Part shown: one piece after another, positions 1 to 7,985 of the stretch
How the letters are laid out: each line of letters begins with the position of its first letter
How positions within the stretch are numbered: position 1 is the stretch's first letter
Source: a virus
Length of the DNA stretch: 25,313 nt
IMG/VR virus record: IMGVR_UViG_3300033571_000692
Span: 1 to 25,313 of that record
Direction: 5' to 3' (one strand)
Translations under genes and position numbers: made by a program
The notes under the pieces: generated by a model
Told to the model about the DNA's origin: nothing
Database searches by the model: none
Seen by the model: only the letters and a program-made list of their open reading frames with translations

Positions 1-690
1 GAGGCGATCCGGTCGGTGGACTACCCCATCGAGAAGGTACTGGGCGAGGTGGTGCAGACGATCAAGGCGCAGGCTGCGGCCACCGACGCGCCTGATGCAC
101 CGCTCGTGCCCGGTGAGAAGCAGTGCAAGTGGTGCCCTGCGAAGGGAGCGTGTAATGCACTGGCGAACAAGGCACTCGGTGTGGTCGATGCGGGCATTGA
201 TCTGTCAAGCGCTGCGGCGCAGCAAGATCCCGGTGCTATGTCTGATGATCGAATCGTTGCGATCATGGAAGCAGCGCCGCTGATGCGTCAGTTGCTTGAG
301 GGTGTCGAGAAGGAGGCACAGCGCCGCCTCGACGCAGGACAGCAGATCGCAGGGCTGAAGCTGGTCAAGGGTAAGGGTTCACGCTCGTGGAGTCTGCCTG
401 AGGATCAGATCGCAGAAAAGCTAGTCAAGATGGGCGTACCCAAGGCATCAGTCTATAAGACGAGTTTGGTGTCGCCAGCACAGGCCGAGAAGCTGGTCTG
501 GAAGAAACGTGATGGTAGCGAGGCCAGTTTGACCGAGCGCCAGATCGAGATGATGGGCAAGGAGTATGTGGCCTGGACGACCGGCAAGCCCGTGATCGCT
601 CTGGCCTCCGACTCCCGGCCTGCCATCGAAACGAACGTTGCGCCGCTGTTTAGCGCAATTGAGCCGGATGTTCCGGCGTGGTTGAAGTAA
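1..690 (+). CDS. DUF2800 family Cas4/RecB-like nuclease, 3' part (5' end outside window)
   Basis: The reading frame is open from base 1 and ends with TAA at 688-690, so this is the last 229 residues of a longer protein. The internal GTG at 16 is not a convincing start because the frame continues upstream. Three cysteines lie close together (residues 42, 45 and 51 of this fragment, in the pattern C-K-W-C-P-A-K-G-A-C). This is typical of the C-terminal iron-sulfur or metal-binding part of Cas4/AddB-type PD-(D/E)XK nucleases. The helical C-terminal half matches what I know of DUF2800, a phage family found beside DUF2815 and a phage polymerase. The catalytic nuclease core would lie upstream of the window. 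The role is inferred: exonuclease processing of DNA ends in phage replication or recombination. The next gene follows after 23 bases in the same direction, consistent with one operon. Confidence 0.75.
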   Translation, partial: EAIRSVDYPIEKVLGEVVQTIKAQAAATDAPDAPLVPGEKQCKWCPAKGACNALANKALGVVDAGIDLSSAAAQQDPGAMSDDRIVAIMEAAPLMRQLLEGVEKEAQRRLDAGQQIAGLKLVKGKGSRSWSLPEDQIAEKLVKMGVPKASVYKTSLVSPAQAEKLVWKKRDGSEASLTERQIEMMGKEYVAWTTGKPVIALASDSRPAIETNVAPLFSAIEPDVPAWLK

Positions 691-713
691 TCCTAACCTC
701 TGGAGTAAACGTA

Positions 714-1358
714 ATGTCTGATGTCATTTTTCTGTCCAACGTGCGCCTTTCGTTCCCTCACCTTGTCGAGCCGCAAAAGCGTGTCTCGCCTGAGACTGGC
801 AAGGAGCGCCTGTCGTATTCCGCTGACTTCATCATGCCGGTCGATCACGCCGGGTTCAAACAGTTTATGGCTAAGGTCAACGAGATGGGCCTTGCCAAGT
901 GGAAGGAACACGCTGCTCAGGTCATGCAGATGATCCAGGCGGATCGCAAGCTGCGCTGCTTCGGTGATGGTAACCAGAAGGTCAACAGCAAAACCTTCCA
1001 GCCCTACGACGGGTATGCGGGTAACGTATTCGTTACCGCTGGCCGCGACACCCCGCCACAGATCATCCAGGCAGACGGCACGCCTATCGACCCGAGCAAC
1101 ACCATGGCGTACCAGGCGCTGACCCGCAAGATGTACGGCGGTTGCCGTGTCAATGCAGCGGTCAAGCCTTGGCTGCAGGAGAACAAGCACGGGCGCGGTA
1201 TCCGTGCGGATCTGGTTGCGATCCAGTTCGCCGCAGACGACAAGGCGTTCGGTGAGGGCGCTGTGGATGTGTCGAGCATGTTCGGCGCTGTGGCCGCTGC
1301 GCCTGCCGCGCCCACTGCCCCCTCGATGGGCCTGCCACCCTTCATGATGGCGCAGTAA
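714..1358 (+). CDS. DUF2815 (Enc34-type) ssDNA-binding protein
   Basis: This 214-residue protein begins with residues MSDVIFLSNVRLSFPHL, the typical opening of DUF2815, renamed after the ssDNA-binding protein of Enterobacter phage Enc34. The frame is open from an alternative start at 678. I choose ATG 714 because GGAG at 702-705 sits eight bases upstream and family members start here. Proteins of this family have an OB fold and coat single-stranded DNA during phage replication. The last 25 or so residues are rich in Ala and Pro and look like a flexible tail; unlike bacterial SSB tails they are not acidic. It lies between the DUF2800 nuclease and the polymerase, the usual neighbourhood. Family assignment is confident; the biochemical role is known from the family, not shown here. 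Confidence 0.85.
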   Translation: MSDVIFLSNVRLSFPHLVEPQKRVSPETGKERLSYSADFIMPVDHAGFKQFMAKVNEMGLAKWKEHAAQVMQMIQADRKLRCFGDGNQKVNSKTFQPYDGYAGNVFVTAGRDTPPQIIQADGTPIDPSNTMAYQALTRKMYGGCRVNAAVKPWLQENKHGRGIRADLVAIQFAADDKAFGEGAVDVSSMFGAVAAAPAAPTAPSMGLPPFMMAQ

Positions 1359-1362
1359 GCCC

Positions 1363-3192
1363 GTGCGCGACTTCGTGTATGACCTCGAAACATTCCCTAA
1401 CGCCTTCACCATGGCCGTGCAGCACGCGGACAGTGGGCTGCGGTGGATGTTTGAGATCAGCGACTGGCGTAATGACTCGCGGCAGATTGTCGAGTTCGTG
1501 CGCCACCTCGCTGACACGAAGTCGCGCATGGTGGGCTTCAACAACATTGGGTTTGACTACCCGATCCTGCACACCCTAGTGCAGATGGGCCGCAGTGACG
1601 CTGCGACCCTGTACAACAAGGCGCAGGCCATCATCGCCGCGCAGGACAGCGACAAGTGGGCGCACAGCGTCAAGCCCACGGATCGTTACGTCGAGCAGAT
1701 TGATCTGTACAAGATCCATCACTTCGACAACAAGGCCCGCAGCACGAGCCTGAAGGCGCTGGAGTTCAACCTGCGTATGGACAGCATCGAGGATCTGCCG
1801 TTCAAGGTGGGCACCACGCTGACCGTCGATCAGGCGCAGATACTCAAGCGCTACAACCAGCACGATGTCACTGCCACGCGGATGTTCTACGGGCACACGA
1901 AGGACATGATCGCGTTCCGTGAGGGGTTGTGCCGCAAGTACCCCGGCAAGGATTGGCTCAACTTCAACGATACGAAGATTGGCAAGGAGTATTTCGTCAT
2001 GCGTCTGGAGGACGCGGGCGTGCCGTGCTACGAGTTCGGCAACGACGGACGCACCCCACGCCAGACACCTAGGCCGCAGATCGCGCTGGCTGACGCCATC
2101 CTGCCGTGGATCGCGTTCCAGCAGCCCGAGTTCAACCGGGTGCTGACATGGCTCAAGTCGCAGGTGATCACGGAAACCAAGGGCGTGTTTACGGATCTGA
2201 CGGCGACCGTGAACGGGTTCACCTTTGTCTTTGGCCTTGGCGGTATCCACGGGTCGGTCGAGAACCGGGTGATCAGCGCCGACGAGGATCACGCCATCAT
2301 CGACCTTGACGTGGCCTCGTACTACCCGAACCTGGCCATCACCAACTCGCTGTATCCGCAGCATCTGGGCGAGCGGTTCTGCGAGATTTACAAGACCCTA
2401 TTTGAGCAGCGCAAGCAGTACCCGAAGAAGTCTGCCGAGTCTGCGATGCTCAAGCTCGCACTGAATGGCGTGTATGGGGACAGCAACAACCAGTTCAGCC
2501 CGTTCTACGATCCGCTGTTCACCATGTCGATTACGCTGAACGGCCAGTTGCTGCTGTGCCTGCTGGCCGAGCGCTTGATGGAGATCGAGGGTCTGGAGTT
2601 GATCCAGATCAATACCGACGGCGCTACGGTGCGCGTGCCGCGTGCCCAGGTGCAGCAGGTTGAGAGCGTGTGCGACTGGTGGATGGGCCTGACGGGGCTG
2701 GTGCTGGAGCAGGCGATCTACCGCTCAATGTTCATTCGTGATGTGAACAACTACATTGGCCACTACGAAAGCGGCGGCGTCAAGCGCAAGGGTGCCTACG
2801 AGTGGAACGCTCTATTGCACCAGGACGCTGGTGGCCTCGTAATCCCCAAGGTAGCCGAGAAGGTGCTGATCGAGGGCGCACCGATCCGCGAGACGGTTGA
2901 GAACTGGCCCGACAGGATGGACTTCATGCTGCGCGTCAAGGTGCCCAGGAGCAGCTATCTGCAGTGGGGCGAGCAGCAGGTGCAGAACACGACGAGGTAC
3001 TACATCGCCAAGGGTGGCAAGCCGCTGCTCAAGTGGATGCCGCCTCTGAAGGGCAAGACCGACTGGCGCAAGATCGGCGTCGAGAGCGGCTGGAACGTGC
3101 AGGTATGCAACAACATTGAGGACGCTGTGCTGCCGGTGGATTTTGAGTACTACATCCAAGAGATTGAGAAACTGACACTCGGACTATCGTGA
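1363..3192 (+). CDS. Family B DNA polymerase with 3'-5' exonuclease
   Basis: This 609-residue protein should replicate the phage genome. Exonuclease motifs are visible: Exo I YDLET (D7, E9), Exo II with N60/N61 and D65, Exo III YNQHD (Y164, D168). A GLGGIHG segment (291-297) links the exonuclease and polymerase parts. Polymerase motif A is DVASYYPN (D316), motif B is KLALNGVYG (K364, N368, Y371) and motif C is INTDG (D419). A KRKGAY element (474-479) fits the K-x-G-Y motif of the thumb side. Motif C has Asn where most family B enzymes have the first Asp; the metal-binding second Asp is kept. Only about 48 residues separate motifs A and B, so the fingers are very short and no phi29-like TPR2 insertion is present. 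The start is GTG 1363 just after the upstream stop; no strong ribosome binding site is seen. It ends in a TGATG overlap with the next gene. Confidence 0.88.
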   Translation: MRDFVYDLETFPNAFTMAVQHADSGLRWMFEISDWRNDSRQIVEFVRHLADTKSRMVGFNNIGFDYPILHTLVQMGRSDAATLYNKAQAIIAAQDSDKWAHSVKPTDRYVEQIDLYKIHHFDNKARSTSLKALEFNLRMDSIEDLPFKVGTTLTVDQAQILKRYNQHDVTATRMFYGHTKDMIAFREGLCRKYPGKDWLNFNDTKIGKEYFVMRLEDAGVPCYEFGNDGRTPRQTPRPQIALADAILPWIAFQQPEFNRVLTWLKSQVITETKGVFTDLTATVNGFTFVFGLGGIHGSVENRVISADEDHAIIDLDVASYYPNLAITNSLYPQHLGERFCEIYKTLFEQRKQYPKKSAESAMLKLALNGVYGDSNNQFSPFYDPLFTMSITLNGQLLLCLLAERLMEIEGLELIQINTDGATVRVPRAQVQQVESVCDWWMGLTGLVLEQAIYRSMFIRDVNNYIGHYESGGVKRKGAYEWNALLHQDAGGLVIPKVAEKVLIEGAPIRETVENWPDRMDFMLRVKVPRSSYLQWGEQQVQNTTRYYIAKGGKPLLKWMPPLKGKTDWRKIGVESGWNVQVCNNIEDAVLPVDFEYYIQEIEKLTLGLS

Positions 3193-3476
3193 TGCTTGAA
3201 AAACAAATTGAAGATAAGGTCTGCGACTACGCCAAGCATCGGGGCTTGTTGGTCTATAAGTTCACCTCACCAGCGCGTGCCGCTGTGCCTGATCGCCTGT
3301 TCGTGCTGCCCACCGGGCGCATGTTCTTCTGCGAGTTCAAGCGCGAGGGTCAAAAGCCCACGCCCCCGCAAGAGCGCGAGCATCTGAGGCTGCGCCAGCA
3401 CAAGGTGGCCGTGTTCGTGATCGACAACGTGGACGATGGGCGAGCCATGATTGATCAGATGGTGGCGATGTGCTGA
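3192..3476 (+). CDS. VRR-NUC domain nuclease
   Basis: A 94-residue stand-alone VRR-NUC protein of the PD-(D/E)XK superfamily. The signature is plain: E7 in the first helix, PD at 33-34, E48-F-K50 in the second strand, then Q60 after a Pro-rich turn. Stand-alone phage VRR-NUC proteins are thought to act on branched DNA such as Holliday junctions or flaps. That activity is inferred from the family. The start is ATG 3192, whose A is the last base of the polymerase stop (TGATG), in preference to the GTG one codon upstream. The gene overlaps the next one by seven bases, so polymerase, nuclease and helicase are translationally coupled. Length and context match the usual phage replication module containing DUF2815. 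Confidence 0.88.
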   Translation: MLEKQIEDKVCDYAKHRGLLVYKFTSPARAAVPDRLFVLPTGRMFFCEFKREGQKPTPPQEREHLRLRQHKVAVFVIDNVDDGRAMIDQMVAMC

Positions 3477-4876
3477 CCCCCGACAAGCTGCACGACTATC
3501 AGAAGCGTGCGGTCAACTTCCAGTGCAGCCACAACCACTCGATGCTCTGGTTGGACATGGGCTTAGGAAAGACCGTCATTACACTCACCAGCATCGCGCA
3601 TCTGATCTCCTCGGGCTTCCTGCGCGGTGTCGTCATCGTCGCACCGATCCGGGTGATCCGGCTCGTCTGGCGTCAGGAGGCACTCAAATGGCAGCACACC
3701 AAGGGTCTGCGATTTAGCGTTGTCGCTGGCACAAAGGATCAGCGCACCCGCGCCCTGCTGCGCCCTGCTGACATCTACTTGGTGAACTACGACGTTCTGG
3801 GCTGGCTCGGGGATACGCTGCACACCTACTTCATCACCAAGGGCAAGCCGCTGCCGTTCAACGGGGTGGTCTGGGACGAGGTGAGCAAGATGAAGAACAG
3901 CGCCACGGACCGGGTGAGGTCGGTACGCAAGATCCTCGATCACTTCGACTGGACGACCGGGCTGACCGGCACCCCTGCCTCCAACGGGTACAAGGATCTG
4001 CACGGCCAGTTCCTCGTGGTCGATAAGGGTCAGCGTCTGGGCACATCCAAGACTGCCTTTCGCACCCGGTTCTATCACAAGGTCGGGCCGTACAAGGAGG
4101 TGCCGTTCGCTGACACCGAGGACACGATCAAGAAGCTCATCGGTGACATTACGCTCGAAATGAGTGCCGAGGACTACAACCCGCTGCCAGACCTCATCGT
4201 CAACAACGTCGAGGTGGATCTGACCGACGAGTTGCGGGCCAAGTACGAGCAGATGGAGCGCGAGTTCTTCTTGGCGCTCGACAGCGGCACCACGGTTGAG
4301 ATGTTCAACCAGGCTGCGCTGACCAACAAGGCGCTCCAGTTCTCCAACGGCGCGATCTACCCGGTGGCCGGGATGCCGCTGTGGGAGGCGGTGCACGACC
4401 TGAAACTCGATGCGCTAGAGGAGATCATCGACGAGGCGCAGGGTTCCCCGGTTCTATGTTCCTATGCGTACCGATCCGATGCCGAGCGGATCATGACGCG
4501 CTTCAGGCACCTGAACCCTGTGAACCTGACCGAGTGCAAGAGCGAGGCGTCGCTCAACGATGCGATGGATCGGTGGAAGCGCGGTGACTGTGCGCTGATG
4601 ATCGGCCACCCGGCTAGCATGGGCCATGGGATTGATGGGCTGCAAAAGACTGGCCGCACGCTGGTCTGGTTCGGTCTGAACTGGAGCCTTGACCTGTACG
4701 AGCAGTTCAATGCACGGGTCAGGCGTCAGGGTCAGGGTGCGCCTGTGATCTGTCACCGAATACTGACGAGGGATACGCTCGACCAGGCGCAGGCGATGGC
4801 GCTCGACGAGAAGGCCACCACTCAGGCTGGCCTACGCAGCGCCGTGAAGCAGTACCGCCAGCAGAAGGGCGTCTGA
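3470..4876 (+). CDS. SNF2-type superfamily 2 DEAD/DEAH-box helicase
   Basis: A 468-residue SF2 ATPase with both RecA-like lobes. Walker A is MGLGKT (30-35), motif Ia lies near VAPIRV (58-62), Walker B is WDEVSK (135-140, with DEVS in place of DEAH), motif III is TGTP (166-169) and motif VI is QFNARVRRQGQ (412-422) with its arginine fingers. The LYEQFNARVRRQGQ signature is the SNF2 pattern. It probably moves or remodels DNA-bound proteins or forks during phage replication; the exact substrate is not evident. The start is GTG 3470, overlapping the VRR-NUC stop. This is the last gene of the + strand operon; 64 bases beyond its stop the opposing late operon ends. Confidence 0.87.
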   Translation: MLTPDKLHDYQKRAVNFQCSHNHSMLWLDMGLGKTVITLTSIAHLISSGFLRGVVIVAPIRVIRLVWRQEALKWQHTKGLRFSVVAGTKDQRTRALLRPADIYLVNYDVLGWLGDTLHTYFITKGKPLPFNGVVWDEVSKMKNSATDRVRSVRKILDHFDWTTGLTGTPASNGYKDLHGQFLVVDKGQRLGTSKTAFRTRFYHKVGPYKEVPFADTEDTIKKLIGDITLEMSAEDYNPLPDLIVNNVEVDLTDELRAKYEQMEREFFLALDSGTTVEMFNQAALTNKALQFSNGAIYPVAGMPLWEAVHDLKLDALEEIIDEAQGSPVLCSYAYRSDAERIMTRFRHLNPVNLTECKSEASLNDAMDRWKRGDCALMIGHPASMGHGIDGLQKTGRTLVWFGLNWSLDLYEQFNARVRRQGQGAPVICHRILTRDTLDQAQAMALDEKATTQAGLRSAVKQYRQQKGV

Positions 4877-4885
4877 GGGATGCTA

Positions 4886-4925
4886 ACCGCCAGGTGCCCG
4901 CTCACGGACACGAGGGGGTGGTGGT
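4886..4925. terminator. Possible branched hairpin between convergent operons
   Basis: The only space between the two convergent operons (4877-4940) contains ACCGCCA at 4886-4892, which pairs with TGGTGGT at 4919-4925 with one G-U pair. An inner imperfect hairpin lies at 4894-4911 (GTG/CAC and CC/GG with one mismatch, loop GCTCAC). No T-run follows on either strand, so it is not a standard intrinsic terminator. It may slow or stop polymerases, or be chance in GC-rich DNA. Confidence 0.22.
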
Positions 4926-4940
4926 CATAAGGTGTTGGGA

Positions 4941-6716
4941 TCAGCGCTCGCCGGTGCCCATGGTCACAGCGTGGAAGGTAGCGCTAGACGCAGTATTGTT
5001 TTGCAAAACGTAGTTCCCGCCGCTGTGATACAGGTTGTAGTTCGCCGCGCCAGCCGATGTGCCGAACCATCCTGCGTCGCTTTGCACAAGGACTCGTGTT
5101 GAGTTTCCTGTTCCGTTACAAGCCAAAACCCCAGATACTGTCGCTGAGTCTGCGTAGATAAACACCAGACCCCTCAAAGCGTTTGTAGCAAACGTGATTG
5201 TTGCTCCAGCAGACACAGTGAAAGCCTTTGGCTCCAACTGGCTGAAGCCTAAGGTCTTGCTCGGGTTCCACAACTGAGTTAGGTTTGAACCTGCTGGAAC
5301 GCTTGATAACAAATCTGTTACATTTCCGCCAATCAGATATTTACCCGACGTTCTTAGGGCAGAAATAGATACCGTCGCAAGATTGTTAGTGGCCGTTACG
5401 AACACTTTCCCAAAACTGCAAGTGGTATTTGCGTCAAAGGCAGCAAGCGTTGAGCTATATACGAAATTGTTAACGTCAAAGTACTGCACGGTGCGTAAAT
5501 AAACACCGTTCACACTAGACGAGCCAGCATAGCAATTGCTAAAATTTAACTGCTGCAAAAACGCTGCAGTGCGGTTGATATAGAGCATGTACCCACCAGG
5601 GGTAAAGGGCTGTTCCCACCGTGCGTTTTCTATGTGCAGCCCTATAGATACGCCGGCTGAGGTTGTATCGTTCCACTCCAACCCATAATTCCCCCCGACC
5701 CATGCTTGATAGCCGTCAAAGGTTGTATGAGTCAGGGAAACACCATCATCAATGGTGATAAGTGGGTTTGCTGAAACTGTGTTGCCCAGATAGCAATCAC
5801 TGAAGTGAAAGTGATCAATACCAATTCCAGCTGCAACATGAGGCGCAGGGATGGGGCTAATTCTAATTGGCTTGTCAGCGAATGCTGAAACGCTTGTTAC
5901 TGTGGTGTTATCACGGCCAAGAATATGCAGAAAAATAGACCCATTTCCATACCAGTGCGGGGAAATAGTCCTAACGTTTTCCACAATGCACTGACTTACA
6001 TCCACCAATTTGATTGCTGTCTTGGTGTAGGTTGTGTCCGTTGAGTAAAACGAAATGTCGCGGATCGTGTTCTGAACACTCGACGTAGACCCTTTATCAA
6101 ACAGGAAACAAACAGCGTTTGCCGTGGGCATGAAAAGGATCTTGGTAGCAGAGCCGTCGCCGTGCAGCATCACGCGATCATTCGCAATCGTGATTTGCGA
6201 CGTGACCTTGTATGTCCCGGATGGGAAATAAACGCTGAGAAACCCGACGCTGGCATTGATAGCCGCTTGAATCGCCGCCGTATCGTCAGTGACCCCATCG
6301 CCCACCGCACCGAAGTCCTTCACCGACACCGTGTCGCGCAGCTTTGCCTGCACCGTGCGGCTCACCGCACCAGTACCTGCTTGAACGAACGTGACCAGCG
6401 CCGATGAGATGTCGCCTACGGCATCAGAGCCAACAGGCGCGTTGTACAGCGTCGCGGCGTTCTTGTTCTGCACCCGAATGCTGTAGTCGCTGTTGACGTA
6501 CAGACGGGCTGGCGATCCATTGCGAACCGGGTAGCCGTTCATCGTTCGGATCGGCTGGCCTGCAAGCTGGGTCAGCGCAGCATCCCAGTACACGTTGATC
6601 GGATAGCCCTGCGGATCGAGGTTAACCATCCCGATCCAGATGTAGCCATTGTCGAGGGGAGTACCGTCCGAGTCAGTGAAGATCGGGTACGGATGGGTGA
6701 CGGACAAAGCAGACAT
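4941..6716 (-). CDS. Tailspike 1: P22-like head-binding anchor plus right-handed beta-helix
   Basis: A 591-residue receptor-binding protein. Residues 1-90 resemble the P22 tailspike head-binding domain: HPYPIFTDSDG, GYIWIG, YWDAA, then P-I-R-T and YVNSD. Residues about 133-170 carry DFGAVGDGVTDDTAAIQAA, the entry motif of pectate-lyase-type right-handed beta-helices. The rest is Ser/Thr/Asn-rich with the irregular short strands expected of a trimeric beta-helix. Such spikes bind, and often hydrolyse, surface polysaccharide; no catalytic residues can be assigned here. The start is ATG 6716 with AAGGGAAC upstream. It is the last gene of the late operon. The body (about 4950-6200) is visibly more AT-rich than the anchor, as if the receptor-binding part was exchanged. 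The anchor is shared with tailspike 2. Confidence 0.85.
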   Translation of the reverse strand: MSALSVTHPYPIFTDSDGTPLDNGYIWIGMVNLDPQGYPINVYWDAALTQLAGQPIRTMNGYPVRNGSPARLYVNSDYSIRVQNKNAATLYNAPVGSDAVGDISSALVTFVQAGTGAVSRTVQAKLRDTVSVKDFGAVGDGVTDDTAAIQAAINASVGFLSVYFPSGTYKVTSQITIANDRVMLHGDGSATKILFMPTANAVCFLFDKGSTSSVQNTIRDISFYSTDTTYTKTAIKLVDVSQCIVENVRTISPHWYGNGSIFLHILGRDNTTVTSVSAFADKPIRISPIPAPHVAAGIGIDHFHFSDCYLGNTVSANPLITIDDGVSLTHTTFDGYQAWVGGNYGLEWNDTTSAGVSIGLHIENARWEQPFTPGGYMLYINRTAAFLQQLNFSNCYAGSSSVNGVYLRTVQYFDVNNFVYSSTLAAFDANTTCSFGKVFVTATNNLATVSISALRTSGKYLIGGNVTDLLSSVPAGSNLTQLWNPSKTLGFSQLEPKAFTVSAGATITFATNALRGLVFIYADSATVSGVLACNGTGNSTRVLVQSDAGWFGTSAGAANYNLYHSGGNYVLQNNTASSATFHAVTMGTGER

Positions 6717-6726
6717 GATGTTCCCT

Positions 6727-7128
6727 TTACTTGGCTACGCCTTTGATCTTTTCGACACTTCTCAATCCACCGATACCTAGCATGCCGGTGATGACCACCC
6801 ACAGCAGATCGAGGTTGAGGTCAGGGGGTGTAGGCCACCCCTTCGTTGCGCTTACCCACGCCAGCACGGGTTGACCGATAGTAGCGTACACGAACCCTGC
6901 TGCACCGCACCAACCGAATGCTGGCCTCCACCCACTGACCCAGACCGATGCGTGCTGCGCTTCACGGGCATTGATCTCAAGCTGCGCGATGATCTGCTTG
7001 AGTTCGCCATCAGCGGCCATCCGCACCAGTTCTAGTTCAGCGGCTTGCTTGGCTGCGGGGTCAGGTACGAACCGATCCAGCAGGGTCTTGCCAACTTCAA
7101 GCACAGTTCCCAAGATGAGTGGGTTCAC
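6727..7128 (-). CDS. 3-TM holin (GTA_holin_3TM type)
   Basis: A 133-residue protein with the layout of the holin family first named from gene transfer agent release. It has an N-terminal amphipathic or hydrophobic helix (about 2-20), a charged helical section (28-60), the WRP...GW motif (W67, R68, P69, W73), a hydrophobic segment 70-92, and a second hydrophobic segment 105-123 followed by a basic tail. It would sit in the inner membrane and release the endolysin, which has no signal peptide. The start is GTG 7128, overlapping the endolysin TGA by four bases (GTGA), so translation is coupled. It lies ten bases before tailspike 1. The gene is read as a holin by family resemblance and position. 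Confidence 0.8.
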   Translation of the reverse strand: MNPLILGTVLEVGKTLLDRFVPDPAAKQAAELELVRMAADGELKQIIAQLEINAREAQHASVWVSGWRPAFGWCGAAGFVYATIGQPVLAWVSATKGWPTPPDLNLDLLWVVITGMLGIGGLRSVEKIKGVAK

Positions 7129-7604
7129 GCTTGCTCCATCAGGTCACAGATGCGCCGTGCCCAACCGCGCCCGAAGGTGGGCCAGGTGGTCAGGTTGGTC
7201 ATGAAGCGCAAGCGGCTGGCAAGGACTGCGCGGCGCAGTTGCTCAGGGTCAGCCTGGTGCGCCTTGCCCAGCGTCTGCGGCCCGATGACGCCATCGACGT
7301 AGACGCCAAGGGCTTGCTGCAGCCAGCAGATCGACTGCCGTGGGCCTGAGTTCACCGCTGCGTCGAACACGACGTAACGCACCTCGGCAGGCAACTCGTC
7401 AGCGCGTACAGCGTTCCAGTAGTCCTCACGATAGATCCGCTTTGCGAGATCCACCGGCAACTCGCGCATGTCGCCCTTGTAGCCTACCCGGCGAGCCACG
7501 CGCTCGGTGATACCCCAACGGGTGGCACCTGCGGGATCATCCGGGTGATCGACGTACCCGCCCTCGTGCGCGAGGACTTTATCGACTGCTTGATCGAAGT
7601 TCAT
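7125..7604 (-). CDS. Endolysin, glycoside hydrolase 108 with peptidoglycan-binding C-terminus
   Basis: A 159-residue muramidase-type endolysin. The GH108 signature is at the N-terminus: HEGGYVDHPDDPAGATRWGIT (13-33), with E14 as the expected catalytic acid. The C-terminal half has the PG_binding_3 pattern (GVYVDGVIGPQT, 100-111) and ends with the family's WPTFGRGWARR stretch. It cleaves the glycan strand of peptidoglycan at the end of infection. There is no signal peptide or SAR anchor, so export must depend on a holin. ATG 7604 overlaps the stop of the upstream 55-aa gene (ATGA), and its own stop overlaps the holin start. Family and role are confident. Confidence 0.92.
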   Translation of the reverse strand: MNFDQAVDKVLAHEGGYVDHPDDPAGATRWGITERVARRVGYKGDMRELPVDLAKRIYREDYWNAVRADELPAEVRYVVFDAAVNSGPRQSICWLQQALGVYVDGVIGPQTLGKAHQADPEQLRRAVLASRLRFMTNLTTWPTFGRGWARRICDLMEQA

Positions 7605-7768
7605 CGAATGTTTACGACTACGCTGACGAGCAGCATAATGATTGCACCAGTTGCCGCGATCAGGATCTGCTCAAGGCGCTTCAGGCGAGCATTGATGCCC
7701 GTGTAGCGCTCGGCACAAACAGCTTCGTGCGTAGACAATCTGCTTTCCACCGAATCGACTTGTGCCAT
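7601..7768 (-). CDS. Small coiled-coil protein with C-terminal membrane anchor (lysis cassette)
   Basis: A 55-residue frame. Residues 1-34 are hydrophilic and heptad-like (V4, V7, L11, I25, L29, L32). Residues 35-53 form one hydrophobic membrane span (ILIAATGAIIMLLVSVVVN), with only two residues after it. This layout resembles XhlA-type hemolysin/holin accessory proteins, which are coiled coil followed by a TM. A role in lysis is inferred from shape and position directly upstream of the endolysin; an inner-membrane spanin is less likely because the coil precedes the TM. ATG 7768 has a weak AAGTGA upstream. Its TGA overlaps the endolysin ATG by four bases, so the two are coupled. Confidence 0.7.
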   Translation of the reverse strand: MAQVDSVESRLSTHEAVCAERYTGINARLKRLEQILIAATGAIIMLLVSVVVNIR

Positions 7769-7773
7769 AACGA

Positions 7774-7980
7774 TCACTTGAGATCAAGAGGTTTGCTGGT
7801 CACCCAGCGCAGGAGCCAGAATGCCACGCCAACGAGCGACAGCGCCAATCCGGAATAGTCAGCGGGGATGACGGACTGCAGCAGGCCAGGAGCCAACTGC
7901 TCAAGGACTCCAATGACCGCGACGACGATGGCCGCGTTGCTAGTCTTTGAGTACAGGGAGCCTTTAAGTTTATTGAGCAT
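7774..7980 (-). CDS. Small two-TM membrane protein, candidate second holin
   Basis: A 68-residue protein with two hydrophobic segments (about 16-38, containing one Glu, and 43-60) joined by a short Pro/Asp turn. It has a Lys-rich N-terminus (K4, K6, K12) and a charged C-terminus (KPLDLK). Size and layout fit class II-like small holins or holin antagonists. It begins five bases after the tailspike 2 stop and ends five bases before the 55-aa gene, so it heads the lysis cassette. I see no clear Shine-Dalgarno before ATG 7980, so translation may depend on re-initiation from tailspike 2. No family name is recognised. The lysis role is inferred. Confidence 0.65.
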   Translation of the reverse strand: MLNKLKGSLYSKTSNAAIVVAVIGVLEQLAPGLLQSVIPADYSGLALSLVGVAFWLLRWVTSKPLDLK

Positions 7981-7985
7981 GATGG

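Noticed and set aside
678-713. GTG at 678 as the start of the DUF2815 gene
   Set aside because: It overlaps the DUF2800 gene, lacks a good ribosome binding site and adds residues not typical of the family; ATG 714 has GGAG upstream.
693-2364. Long - strand frames (284 and 262 codons) opposite the ssDNA-binding and polymerase genes
   Set aside because: Arg/Leu/His-rich shadow translations over recognised + strand genes; no ribosome binding sites or family motifs.
7601-7768. Inner-membrane spanin (Rz-like)
   Set aside because: In Rz the TM is N-terminal and the coiled coil follows; here the coil is N-terminal and the TM C-terminal, and no lipoprotein partner is embedded or adjacent.
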